Assembly: GCF_026283965.1 (NCBI RefSeq)
Contig: NZ_JAPDPD010000016.1
Location: forward strand, 62,001-126,000
Direction: 5' to 3'
DNA from: Dyella subtropica
Lineage (GTDB): Bacteria; Pseudomonadota; Gammaproteobacteria; Xanthomonadales; Rhodanobacteraceae
DNA: 64,000 nucleotides
The notes below the pieces were generated by a model. It made no database searches and was not told where the DNA came from. It saw only the letters and a list, made by a program, of their open reading frames with translations. Below, piece after piece: positions 44,381 through 52,970 of the stretch (its first letter is position 1; each line of letters opens with the position of its first letter). Made by a program: the position numbers and the translations under genes.

Positions 44381-46705
44381 ATGAAGAAAAACATCCTGGC
44401 GATGGCGACAGCCATCGCGCTGGCCGCCCTATCTCAAAACGCCTTGGCGGCTGACGTCGACCAGCCTGCCGCCGATGCTGCGGCCGCCAAGCCGGATGCC
44501 GCCAAGAACCTGGAAGTGGTCTCGGTGATCGGCCAGGGCGAGACGCGTCAGGTGCAGCGCGTGAAGCCGGCGGATACCACCGTGCTGCCGGCCGGCACCA
44601 GCATCCAGAAGGTGCTGAACCGCATGCCGGGCGTGAATGTGCAGTCCAACGATGCGTTCGGCGCGAACGAGGAATCACAGACCATCAGCCTGCGCGGCTT
44701 CAACGGCCAGCGCCTGGGCTATACGTTGGATGGCGTGCCGCTCGGCGACAACGCCTACGGCAACTACAACGGCCTCAACATCAGCCGCGCGCTGATCTCC
44801 GAAAACGCGGTGGGCGCGGAGCTGGCCGAAGGCATCGGCAGCCTCGGTATCGCCTCCACCAGCAACCTGGGCGGCGCCATCCAGTATTTCTCGGCCGATC
44901 CGCAGGCCAAGTTCGGTGGCCGTTTCGCGCAGACCTTCGGCACGGACCAGAATCGCCGCACCTATCTGCGACTGGATACCGGCGACTACCACGGCTTCTC
45001 GATGTACTTGTCGGGCATTCGTGCGACTGCCGACATGTGGGCGCGGCCGAATTCGCCGACCACCACCAAGCAGTTCAATGCCAAGGCGGTGTATCAATTC
45101 GACGGTGGTCGCATCACCGCGTTCGCCGATACCTCGCGCACCTCGCAGGCGGACTACGCGTACCTCTCCAAGAGCGGCATGGGGCGCGGTCTCGGCTGGG
45201 ACTGGAACCTGTATGCACCGGATTGGAATCGCGCCCTGGCGGCGGCGTATTGCGCACCGGCCTACACCGTCAAGGGCGTGAAGGATGCGCGCTGCGGGTT
45301 CTCCGGCGGCGTCGACAATATCGACGATGCTTACTACCAGAGCCGCGCATTGCGCCGCGACGATCTCTATTACCTCGCCGGCGATTTCTATCCGAGCGAC
45401 AGCGTGACCTTGCATGGGCAGGTCTATCACCACGAGAACGCCGGCCAGGGCCACTGGTGGTCGCCGGGGCAGAAGTCGAATCCGGGCACGCCACAGGAAC
45501 TGCCGATCTCGATCCGCAGCACCAACTACAAGATCAACCGCACCGGTGCCATCGCGTCGCTGGCCTGGGATGTCGGCGGCCATCATCTTGAAGGCGGCGT
45601 GTGGTACGAGCAGAACCACCACAACGTCGAGCGCAACTTCTACTACATAAGCAGCCCGATCAATGACGATACCTATCTCAGCGATCCCAACCGCCGCCTG
45701 TTTAGCCAGGCCTATGTGATCACCACGCGCCAGGCCTATGTGCAGGACAGCTTCAAGCTGCTGGACGATCGCCTCAGCGTGGACGTGGGCGTAAAGAGCC
45801 CGCACACCACGATGACCGCCAAGGAGGCCACGGGCATGTTCGAAGCGCCGGTCGCCAATGGCACGCTGAAGGCCGACAAGAACCTGCTGCCGCAGATCGG
45901 CGTGGGCTACAAGCTGGACGCCGGCCAGGAGCTGTTCCTGTCTTACGCGAAGAACATCGCCGCGTTCCAGGGCGGCGGTGCCAGCGGTCCGCTGCTGGTG
46001 ACGCAGGCCTCGTTCAATGCGACACAGGGCAACCTCAAGCCGGAGCAATCGCGCACCATCGAAGGCGGCTACCGCATCGTGCAGCGCGAGTTTGAAGCCT
46101 CCGCCGCGTTGTATGACGTGAAGTTCGACAACCGCCTGCTCTCGCTCAACCCATGCCCGAGCATCCAGCAGGGCACCACCCCGGCCTGCACCACGCGCTT
46201 CTATAACGTGGGTTCGGTGAGCAGCAAGGGTGCCGAGTTCACCTTCATCTGGAAGCCGTTGGAGCATTTCCAGTGGTACAACTCGGCATCGTTCAACCGC
46301 TCCACCTACGACAACAATTACGTACAGAACGGCGTGACCGTGCCGACCCAGGGCAAGATCACGGTCGATACGCCCAAGCGTATGTTCGCCAGCGAAATCA
46401 GCTGGGTGTACGGTCCATGGAACGTGAGTCTGCGCGGCAAGTACACCGGCACGCGCTACTACACCTATACCAATGACCAGGGCTTCGGCGGCTACACCTC
46501 GTTCGATTTCGGTGCCGGTTACGACTTCGGCGCGGCGTGGTTCGCGCAGGACGTTCGCTTGTCGCTCAACGTCACCAACCTCACCGACAAGCGCTACGCC
46601 TCCAACCTCACCGCGTTCGCCAATCTCGATCCGAACGGGCGCCAGTTGGCGTTCCATGCGAGTGCGCCGCGGCAGAGTTTCCTGACGTTGGATGTGAAGT
46701 TCTGA
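44381..46705 (+). CDS. TonB-dependent receptor 1, probably for a phosphate-containing ligand
   Basis: 774 residues. The signal peptide (about 1-23, ...AALSQNALA) is followed by the TonB-box region LEVVSVIGQG. The plug includes LPAGTSIQKVLNRMPGVNVQSNDAFGANEESQTISLRGF and ends with LGGAIQYFSADPQAKFGG. The barrel ends FLTLDVKF. Over its whole length it resembles the receptor at 49777 (shared VIGQGETRQVQR, GQGHWW.P, PGTPQ..PISIR), so the two are paralogues. GGAG precedes the ATG. With alkaline phosphatase upstream and GlpQ downstream, uptake of a phosphorylated organic molecule or glycerophosphodiester is a reasonable guess. Confidence 0.88.
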   Translation: MKKNILAMATAIALAALSQNALAADVDQPAADAAAAKPDAAKNLEVVSVIGQGETRQVQRVKPADTTVLPAGTSIQKVLNRMPGVNVQSNDAFGANEESQTISLRGFNGQRLGYTLDGVPLGDNAYGNYNGLNISRALISENAVGAELAEGIGSLGIASTSNLGGAIQYFSADPQAKFGGRFAQTFGTDQNRRTYLRLDTGDYHGFSMYLSGIRATADMWARPNSPTTTKQFNAKAVYQFDGGRITAFADTSRTSQADYAYLSKSGMGRGLGWDWNLYAPDWNRALAAAYCAPAYTVKGVKDARCGFSGGVDNIDDAYYQSRALRRDDLYYLAGDFYPSDSVTLHGQVYHHENAGQGHWWSPGQKSNPGTPQELPISIRSTNYKINRTGAIASLAWDVGGHHLEGGVWYEQNHHNVERNFYYISSPINDDTYLSDPNRRLFSQAYVITTRQAYVQDSFKLLDDRLSVDVGVKSPHTTMTAKEATGMFEAPVANGTLKADKNLLPQIGVGYKLDAGQELFLSYAKNIAAFQGGGASGPLLVTQASFNATQGNLKPEQSRTIEGGYRIVQREFEASAALYDVKFDNRLLSLNPCPSIQQGTTPACTTRFYNVGSVSSKGAEFTFIWKPLEHFQWYNSASFNRSTYDNNYVQNGVTVPTQGKITVDTPKRMFASEISWVYGPWNVSLRGKYTGTRYYTYTNDQGFGGYTSFDFGAGYDFGAAWFAQDVRLSLNVTNLTDKRYASNLTAFANLDPNGRQLAFHASAPRQSFLTLDVKF

Positions 46706-46713
46706 TAGGTAGT

Positions 46714-46832
46714 CGCAAGGGTTCACCCCTCCCCAGCCCTCCCCTGCAAGCAGGGGAGGGGGCACGGAGTCGTGAGCTCTTGCTCCTCCCCTTGCTTGCA
46801 GGGGGAGGCTGGGAGGGGGTAAGCCCTTGCGA
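46714..46832. repeat. intergenic inverted repeat, copy 5
   Basis: GCAAGGGTTCACCCCTCCCC on the left and GGGGGTAAGCCCTTGCG on the right, with CCTGCAAGCAGGGGAGGG inside. A shorter form of the family without the CCCACGGGACTAG core. It lies between receptor 1 and glpQ. Confidence 0.85.
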
Positions 46833-46876
46833 CATCGCCACATTCCTCGCTCTAACAAATCACCTCGGACCCACCC

Positions 46877-47971
46877 ATGAAACCGCTATCCTGGCTCGCT
46901 ATCGCTACCTTGGGCTTGGCCTTGCCTTACGCCGCTCACGCGCTTGAAAAACCCATTGCCGCCAAGGTTCTGGTGATCGGCCATCGCGGCGCCAGCGCGC
47001 TGCGCCCGGAGCACACGCTCGCCTCCTACGGCAAGGCGATCGCTGACGGCGCCGATTTCATCGAGCCGGATCTGGTGATGACCAAGGACGGCGTGCCGGT
47101 GGCACGTCACGAGAACGAGATCAGCGGTACCACCGACGTTGCCAGTCACGCCGAATTCGCCGGCCGCAAAACCACCAAGACCATCGACGGCCACGCCGTC
47201 ACCGGCTGGTTCACCGAAGACTTCACCCTGGCCGAGCTCAAAACCCTACGCGCCCGCGAGCGCCTGCCGGAGCTGCGCAGCACGAAGTACGACGGCCAGT
47301 TCCAGATCCCCACGCTGGACGAGATCATCGATTTCGTCGCCACGGAATCCGCCACGCACGAACGGGTGATCGGCATCATTCCCGAAATCAAGCACGGCAC
47401 CTATTTCCAGAAGACCGGACTGCCGATGGAAGATCGCGTGCTGGCGATCCTCGCCGCGCATGCGTACACGCGCACCGCGCCGGTGGAGATCCAGTCCTTC
47501 GAAATCGCCAACCTGCGTTACCTGCACGGCAAGCTGGGCAAGGATCATCCGAACATCCGCCTGCTGCAGTTGCTCGACGATGCCAAGGAGCAGCCTTATG
47601 ACGTGGTCGCGGCGGGTGGCAAGCTGACCTACGGCGAGATGATGAAGCCGGCCGGCCTGCGTGAGATCGCCGGTTATGCCGACGCCATCGGCCCGAACAT
47701 CCGCGCCATCATCCCGCTCACCAAGGACGGCAAGCTGGGCCAGCCGACGCCGCTGGCGCACGATGCGCACGCGGTGAAGCTGGAGCTGCACCCTTACACG
47801 TTCCGTCCGGAAAACCACTTCCAGGCGAAGAACTTCTGGCAGGGCAGCGATCCGAAGACGTTCAACGAAGCCGGCTCCATCGCTGAGATTCGCGCTTATC
47901 TCGATGCCGGCGTCGATGCGTTCTTCACCGACGATCCGGCCCTTGGCCGCAAGGCCCTCGACGGGCGTTGA
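46877..47971 (+). CDS. glpQ: periplasmic glycerophosphodiester phosphodiesterase
   Basis: 364 residues with a signal peptide (about 1-22, ...LPYAAHA). The GDPD TIM barrel starts VIGHRGASALRPEHTLASYGKAIADGADFIEPDLVMTKDGVPVARHE, giving both catalytic His residues (HR about 35, and H about 78) and the metal Glu/Asp. IIPEIKHGTYFQ adds the other metal ligand. It hydrolyses glycerophosphodiesters to glycerol-3-phosphate and an alcohol. The length and N-terminus match exported GlpQ instead of cytoplasmic UgpQ. It sits between receptor 1 and a second phosphodiesterase, consistent with a phosphate-scavenging cluster. Confidence 0.93.
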   Translation: MKPLSWLAIATLGLALPYAAHALEKPIAAKVLVIGHRGASALRPEHTLASYGKAIADGADFIEPDLVMTKDGVPVARHENEISGTTDVASHAEFAGRKTTKTIDGHAVTGWFTEDFTLAELKTLRARERLPELRSTKYDGQFQIPTLDEIIDFVATESATHERVIGIIPEIKHGTYFQKTGLPMEDRVLAILAAHAYTRTAPVEIQSFEIANLRYLHGKLGKDHPNIRLLQLLDDAKEQPYDVVAAGGKLTYGEMMKPAGLREIAGYADAIGPNIRAIIPLTKDGKLGQPTPLAHDAHAVKLELHPYTFRPENHFQAKNFWQGSDPKTFNEAGSIAEIRAYLDAGVDAFFTDDPALGRKALDGR

Positions 47972-48039
47972 GCCTGCCATCAGATTGTCACCGGGATAGC
48001 GTTCACTCGAAGGCTTCCGTCCGCTATTCCGGTTTCCTC

Positions 48040-49371
48040 ATGCGCTCTATTGCCCGCTGTTTCGCTGTCGGCCTGCTTGGTCTTGCCACCATCACCTCGG
48101 CGCACGCCGCACCGGTGTTGCTGATTTCCATCGACGGCTTGCGGCCGGCCGACGTGATCGAGGCGCAGCAGCGCGGATTGAAGCTGCCCAACCTGCAACG
48201 CTTCATGACGCAGGGCAGCTACGCCAGCGAGGTGCGCGGCGTACTGCCCACGCTCACGTATCCCAGCCACACCACCTTGCTGACGGGTGTGTCGCCGGAT
48301 CGCCATGGCATCGCCGGCAACCTCACCTTCGATCCCACCAACAAGAACCAACAGGGCTGGGCCTGGTATGCCAGCGACATCCGCGTGCCCACCTTGTGGG
48401 ATGCCGCCCATGCGGCGGGCCTAAGTACCGCCAACGTGCATTGGCCGGTGAGTGTCGGTGCCATGGTGGATTGGAACCTGCCGCAGATCTGGCGCACCGG
48501 TTTACCCGACGATCGCAAGCTGCTCGCGGCGCTGGCCACGCCGGGTTTGCTGCCCGCACTGGAAAAACAGTTGGGGCCTTACGCCGATGGCATCGACGAA
48601 AGCCTCGCCGGGGATGTCACGCGCTCGCGCTTCGCGGTGGAGCTGATGGAAGAACACAAGCCCGCTTTCATGACCGCCTACCTCACTTCGCTCGATCATG
48701 AGCAGCATGCGAGCGGTCCGGACACGCCGGAATCGAAACACACGCTGGAGCGCATCGACGGTCTCGTCGGCGATCTGGTGAGTGCGGCGATGAAGGTGCA
48801 CCCGGACGGCGTGGTCGCCGTGGTGTCCGATCACGGGTTCCTGCCGGTGCAGCAGGACGTGAACCTCTATGCGCCCTTCATCCAGGCCGGCCTGATCACG
48901 CTGAAGGATGGTGCAGTGACGGACTGGCAGGCGATGCCGTGGAACGATGGCGGCAGCGCGGCCATCGTGTTGCGCGAGCCAGGCAATGCAGCGACCTTGG
49001 CGAAAGTATCGGCCTTGTTGGCGCAGTTGCAGGGGAATCCGGCTTACGGCATCGAGCGCGTACTCGATCACGCTCAGTTGGTGGAGCAGGGCGGCACATC
49101 GCAGGCGACGTGGTTCGTGCTGTTCAAGCCAGGCTTTGAAATGGCGGTGAAGCCGGATACGCCGCTGCCCGCGCCCAGCCATTACCGCGGCATGCATGGT
49201 TACGATCCGGCGATGCCGGCGATGCGTTCCACCTTTCTGGTGGTAGGCAAGGGTGTGCCGGCGGCGAAGAATCTGGGCGCCGTGGATATGCGCGATATCG
49301 CGCCGACGCTCGCGCGTTTGCTTGGTGTCAGTCTTGCGCAGGCTCAAGGTAAGACGCTGCTTTCGCCTTGA
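48040..49371 (+). CDS. exported type I phosphodiesterase / nucleotide pyrophosphatase
   Basis: 443 residues. ATG 48040 opens a signal peptide (MRSIARCFAVGLLGLATITSAHA). Metal and nucleophile sites are LISIDGLRPADV (Asp about 30), VLPTLTYPSHTTLLTGVSPDRHGI (Thr about 74), LTSLDHEQHASGP (Asp/His about 216) and VVAVVSDHGFLPV. The C-terminus has HYRGMHGYDPAMPAMRSTFLV and RDIAPTLARLLGV, which close the alkaline-phosphatase superfamily fold. It resembles ectonucleotide pyrophosphatases more than PhoA. It begins 69 bp after glpQ and is probably co-transcribed with it. Confidence 0.9.
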   Translation: MRSIARCFAVGLLGLATITSAHAAPVLLISIDGLRPADVIEAQQRGLKLPNLQRFMTQGSYASEVRGVLPTLTYPSHTTLLTGVSPDRHGIAGNLTFDPTNKNQQGWAWYASDIRVPTLWDAAHAAGLSTANVHWPVSVGAMVDWNLPQIWRTGLPDDRKLLAALATPGLLPALEKQLGPYADGIDESLAGDVTRSRFAVELMEEHKPAFMTAYLTSLDHEQHASGPDTPESKHTLERIDGLVGDLVSAAMKVHPDGVVAVVSDHGFLPVQQDVNLYAPFIQAGLITLKDGAVTDWQAMPWNDGGSAAIVLREPGNAATLAKVSALLAQLQGNPAYGIERVLDHAQLVEQGGTSQATWFVLFKPGFEMAVKPDTPLPAPSHYRGMHGYDPAMPAMRSTFLVVGKGVPAAKNLGAVDMRDIAPTLARLLGVSLAQAQGKTLLSP

Positions 49372-49776
49372 GCTCCTAATCTCCCTTTCCCCTTCAGGGT
49401 GAGGGGCAGGTGCTCAAGACACCCCTCCTACTTCGTCACCCCGGCGTAGGCCGGGGTCCTGAGTGGTGCGCTTCGATGTTCGCGGCTGCGTGCCCGCTGC
49501 ACAGGGGACCCGGAGATCAAGAGCAACACCAAGAGCGTTTGTGACGCTGTGTTGTCATTTTGCGAACCACTGCTGCTCTGACATGCGTATGTAAACTCAG
49601 TTTCACAAATTGCGTACATGCTTGTACGTACGGCTGTGGGAGACGCGCTTCAGTTCGGCCTCGCCGGATTGACTCAGGTGAGAGCGCGTTTTTAAGGGGC
49701 AGCCTTCGATTCCATCCAATCAATCAACGACGTGGCCTCCCGCCAAGGGGGACGGCTGCGCAAAGGAAACGTACGC
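49372..49776. promoter_or_regulatory. intergenic region before TonB receptor 2, with REP-like dyad and Pho-box-like site
   Basis: The left part has a TCACCCCGGCGTAGGCCGGG dyad (49435), a diverged version of the element at 41905. Further right, CTGACAT (49578), ATGTAAA (49589) and GTTTCAC (49600) fall at exact 11-bp steps, as in tandem PhoB half-sites. Only the first is a strong match. A TGCGTACATGCTTGTACGTACGG palindromic stretch (49611-49633 region) follows and may be another operator. Confidence 0.45.
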
Positions 49777-52050
49777 ATGTCAGTTCGCAGGGGTTCTATC
49801 CGCATGACGGGTCTCGCGCTCGCGTTGTTCGCGGCGTTGCATGGTGTGGCTGCAGCGGCCGATAACGATGTGACGCCGGCCGTGGCGGATGCCGCCGCCG
49901 ACAAGGCGAAGACGCTTGATTCGATCTCGGTGATCGGCCAGGGCGAGACGCGCCAGGTGCAGCGCATCACCATCGAGGACGTGAAGATCCTGCCGCCGGG
50001 CAGCAGCGCGCTGAAGGTGCTGGCCAGCAAGCCGGGCGTGCATTTCGAATCGGCTGATCCGTTTGGCAACTACGAGTGGTCGACCCGCTTCAGCCTGCGC
50101 GGCTTCAACCAGAACCGCCTGGGCTTCACGCTGGACGGCATCCCGCTCGGCGATATGAGCTACGGCAACAACAACGGCTTGCACATCAGCCGCGCGCTGA
50201 TCGCCGAGAACCTCGGCACGGCCGAACTGGCCGAAGGCATTGGCGCGCTGGGCACCGCCTCCACCGGCGACCTGGGCGGTACCGTGCAGTTCTTCTCCGC
50301 CGACCCGCTGTCGAAGTTCGGCGTGACCGCCTCGCAGGGTTTCGGCACGGATGCGGCGCGTCGCACTTTTGTGCGCCTGGATACCGGCAACTACAACGGC
50401 TTCTCCGCTTACCTGTCAGGTGCCTACTCCACCGCGGACAAATGGAAGGGCGACGGTTCGCAGACGCAGAAGCAGTTCAACGGCAAGGCGGTGTACGACT
50501 TCGGCGACAGCCGCGTCGGCGCGCTGCTGACCACCTCCAGCCGCGACGAGACCGACTATCAGGATCTCTCGCTGGACATGCTGCATCGCCTGGGCTGGAA
50601 CTGGGATAACTACGCGCCGAACTGGAATCGCGCGGTGAACGCGGCCAACGGCGTCTACACCGGCGGCGTAACCAACGCGGACGACGCCTACTACGCGGGC
50701 CGTGGTCTGCGTGACGACACCGTCGGCAGCCTGTTCGGCGATTTCGCGCTGGCTGAGGGCCTGCGTTTCAAGGCGACGGGCTACTACCACACCGATCGCG
50801 GCCAGGGTCACTGGTGGACGCCGTACCAGGCTTCCTACCCGGGCACGCCGCAGCAGGTGCCGATCTCGATCCGCACCACCGAATACGGCATCGACCGCAC
50901 CGGCGTGGTGTCCTCGTTGAACTGGGACATCGGCATGCACCATATCGAAGCCGGCGTGTGGTACGAGGACAGCAACCACAACGTGCACCGCAACTACTAC
51001 TTCATCTCTGGCCCGGTGGATGATCGTCGCTTCCTGCGCAATCCGGACATCCGGGTGTTCGCGCAGCACTACGAGACCACCACCACGCAGTATTACCTGC
51101 AGGACAGCATGCATTTGCTGGACGACCGCCTGTCGGTGGACGTCGGCTTCAAGGCGCCGGACAGCAAGATCAAGGCGCAGGCCACACCGGGTCTATTGAA
51201 GACCTACGCCTCGGGCGATCTGGAGGCGAAGAAGAACTTCCTGCCGCAGGTCGGTGCCAGCTACAAGCTGGGTGACGGCTATGAGGTGTTCGGTTCGTAC
51301 GCCAAGAACATCGCCGCTTTCCAGGCCGGCGTGAACGGCCCGCTGGCGACCACGCAGGTGGCGTTCAACGCTTTCGGCAAGCAGCTGCGTCCGGAAGAGT
51401 CGCGCACCATCGAGGGCGGCGTGCGTAGCGTCACCGACTTCTACGAGGCTTCGCTGGCCTTGTACGACGTGAAGTTCAAGAACCGCCTGCTGGTGATCTC
51501 CCAGTGCAGCGGCATCATGGGCTGCCCCAGCGCGTACGCCAACGTGGGCTCGGTCACCAGTCGCGGCGCCGAGCTGGCCGTCAACTTCAAGCTGACGCCG
51601 GAACTGCGCTGGAACAACTCGCTCTCCTATAACAAGTCCACGTACGACAACAACTACGTCGACGGCGGCGTGGTCGTGCCGACCAAGGACAAGACCACCG
51701 TCGACAGCCCCAAGCAGCTGTTCGCCAGCGAATTGGTCTGGTTGCATGGTCCGTGGGATATGCGCGTGTCGGCCAACTACACCGGCAAGCGCTACTACAC
51801 CTACCTCAACGACGCGTCGGTGCCGTCCTACTGGATCTTCAACGCCGAGGCCGGCTACGACTTCGGCAAGTTGGGCGAGACGGTGCAGGATCTCAAGCTG
51901 GCACTCAACGTGACCAACCTTGCCGACAAGAAGTACTTCTCGTCGATCGGCACCAACGGCTTCGTGCCGAGCGACCCGCAGGGCCAGTTCGCCACCTTGC
52001 AGGTAGGTGCCCCGCGCGCCGCCATGCTTACGGCGACGGTGCGCTTCTGA
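49777..52050 (+). CDS. TonB-dependent receptor 2, paralogue of receptor 1
   Basis: 757 residues. ATG 49777 has AAAGGA nine nt upstream and opens a signal peptide (RMTGLALALFAALHGVAAA). A TonB-box region LDSISVIGQGETRQVQRITIEDV follows. The plug has LPPGSSALKVLASKPGVHFESADPFG and LGGTVQFFSADPLSKFG. The barrel ends AAMLTATVRF with the usual terminal Phe. It is clearly homologous along its length with the receptor at 44381. Receptor 1, glpQ, phosphodiesterase and receptor 2 form a same-strand block, so both receptors probably supply related substrates. Confidence 0.88.
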   Translation: MSVRRGSIRMTGLALALFAALHGVAAAADNDVTPAVADAAADKAKTLDSISVIGQGETRQVQRITIEDVKILPPGSSALKVLASKPGVHFESADPFGNYEWSTRFSLRGFNQNRLGFTLDGIPLGDMSYGNNNGLHISRALIAENLGTAELAEGIGALGTASTGDLGGTVQFFSADPLSKFGVTASQGFGTDAARRTFVRLDTGNYNGFSAYLSGAYSTADKWKGDGSQTQKQFNGKAVYDFGDSRVGALLTTSSRDETDYQDLSLDMLHRLGWNWDNYAPNWNRAVNAANGVYTGGVTNADDAYYAGRGLRDDTVGSLFGDFALAEGLRFKATGYYHTDRGQGHWWTPYQASYPGTPQQVPISIRTTEYGIDRTGVVSSLNWDIGMHHIEAGVWYEDSNHNVHRNYYFISGPVDDRRFLRNPDIRVFAQHYETTTTQYYLQDSMHLLDDRLSVDVGFKAPDSKIKAQATPGLLKTYASGDLEAKKNFLPQVGASYKLGDGYEVFGSYAKNIAAFQAGVNGPLATTQVAFNAFGKQLRPEESRTIEGGVRSVTDFYEASLALYDVKFKNRLLVISQCSGIMGCPSAYANVGSVTSRGAELAVNFKLTPELRWNNSLSYNKSTYDNNYVDGGVVVPTKDKTTVDSPKQLFASELVWLHGPWDMRVSANYTGKRYYTYLNDASVPSYWIFNAEAGYDFGKLGETVQDLKLALNVTNLADKKYFSSIGTNGFVPSDPQGQFATLQVGAPRAAMLTATVRF

Positions 52051-52051
52051 T

Positions 52052-52165
52052 GCCCTTCTCCCTCCCCTGCGTGAAGCAGGGGAGGGTTGGGGTGTAGCCC
52101 CGCAAGTCCCAATGTGGTTCCAGGGGCTTCCCCCCTCCCACTCCCTGCTGCCTGCAGGGGTGCTT
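52052..52165. repeat. intergenic C/G-rich inverted repeat, diverged copy
   Basis: CTCCCCTGCGTGAAGCAGGG followed by CCCCCCTCCCACTCCCTGCT and TGCAGGGG. It shares the layout of the repeats at 5041 and 46714 but lacks their CTTGCGACGCGAAGCTAG core. It may end transcription of receptor 2. Confidence 0.6.
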
Positions 52166-52232
52166 GTTACGACAGCTCGAAGACGGCGAATCGGTTCTAT
52201 GATCGCCACCGGACTATCCGCCGGTTGCATGC

Positions 52233-52970
52233 ATGGCCGCCCTACCTACCGCCACTCCTTCCTACACAACACCCCGCTGGCTCAGCTTCGCTACGTGCTG
52301 CCTGGCTCTGGGCGCCATCGCTGGCGGACTGCTGGCGGAGGACACAGCGGACTGGCTCTGGCTGCATTGGCTGTGCAAGCCCCTGGCCACTGCCGTGGTG
52401 TTCTGGATCGCCTGGCGTACGCCCGCCCCCCTCTCGTCGCGCTATCGTCAGTGGATTCTCGGCGGCATCGGCTTGTCGCTGGTGGGTGATATTTTCCTGA
52501 TGCTGCCGCAGGACCTGTTCGTCGAGGGCCTGGTGGCTTTCCTATTTGCGCACCTGTGTTTCCTGGTGGCGCTGAGCATGGACGTGCGTTTCGGCACGCG
52601 TCCGCTCGCCTTGCTGGGCTGCCTTGCCTATGGCGCGCTCACGCTTTGGTCGCTCTGGCCCACGGTGCCGGAGGAATTGCATCTGCCGGTGGTCGTCTAC
52701 ACGGTGGTGTTGGCCATCATGGGTGGGCAGGCGATGGGACGTGCGTGGCAGCACGCCGTGCAACGCGACACGCTGGCGAACCCAGCCTGGCTGGCTGCGT
52801 GTGGCGCGGTGCTCTTCATGATGAGCGACACTTTGCTGGCCTGGAACCGCTTTCGCATCAACTTGCCCTGGGCCGTGCTTTGGGTGCTGGCGACCTACTA
52901 TGGGGCGTTGTGGCTGCTGGCGCGCTCGGTGGCCAGCGCTGACCCGGAAGAAGAGGGGGGGCGGATTTGA
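52233..52970 (+). CDS. YhhN/TMEM86-family membrane protein (lysoplasmalogenase-like)
   Basis: 245 residues and about eight membrane segments. The family motif cluster is visible as KPLATAVVFWIAWR (about 50), GIGLSLVGDIFLMLP (conserved Asp, about 85) and FLFAHLCFLVAL, then VLFMMSDTLLAWNRF (conserved Asp, about 198). Animal TMEM86 members and a characterised bacterial homologue cleave the vinyl-ether bond of lysoplasmalogens. The two intramembrane Asp are thought catalytic. Its stop overlaps the TTG start of the sterol-desaturase-like gene, indicating coupled translation. Confidence 0.88.
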   Translation: MAALPTATPSYTTPRWLSFATCCLALGAIAGGLLAEDTADWLWLHWLCKPLATAVVFWIAWRTPAPLSSRYRQWILGGIGLSLVGDIFLMLPQDLFVEGLVAFLFAHLCFLVALSMDVRFGTRPLALLGCLAYGALTLWSLWPTVPEELHLPVVVYTVVLAIMGGQAMGRAWQHAVQRDTLANPAWLAACGAVLFMMSDTLLAWNRFRINLPWAVLWVLATYYGALWLLARSVASADPEEEGGRI

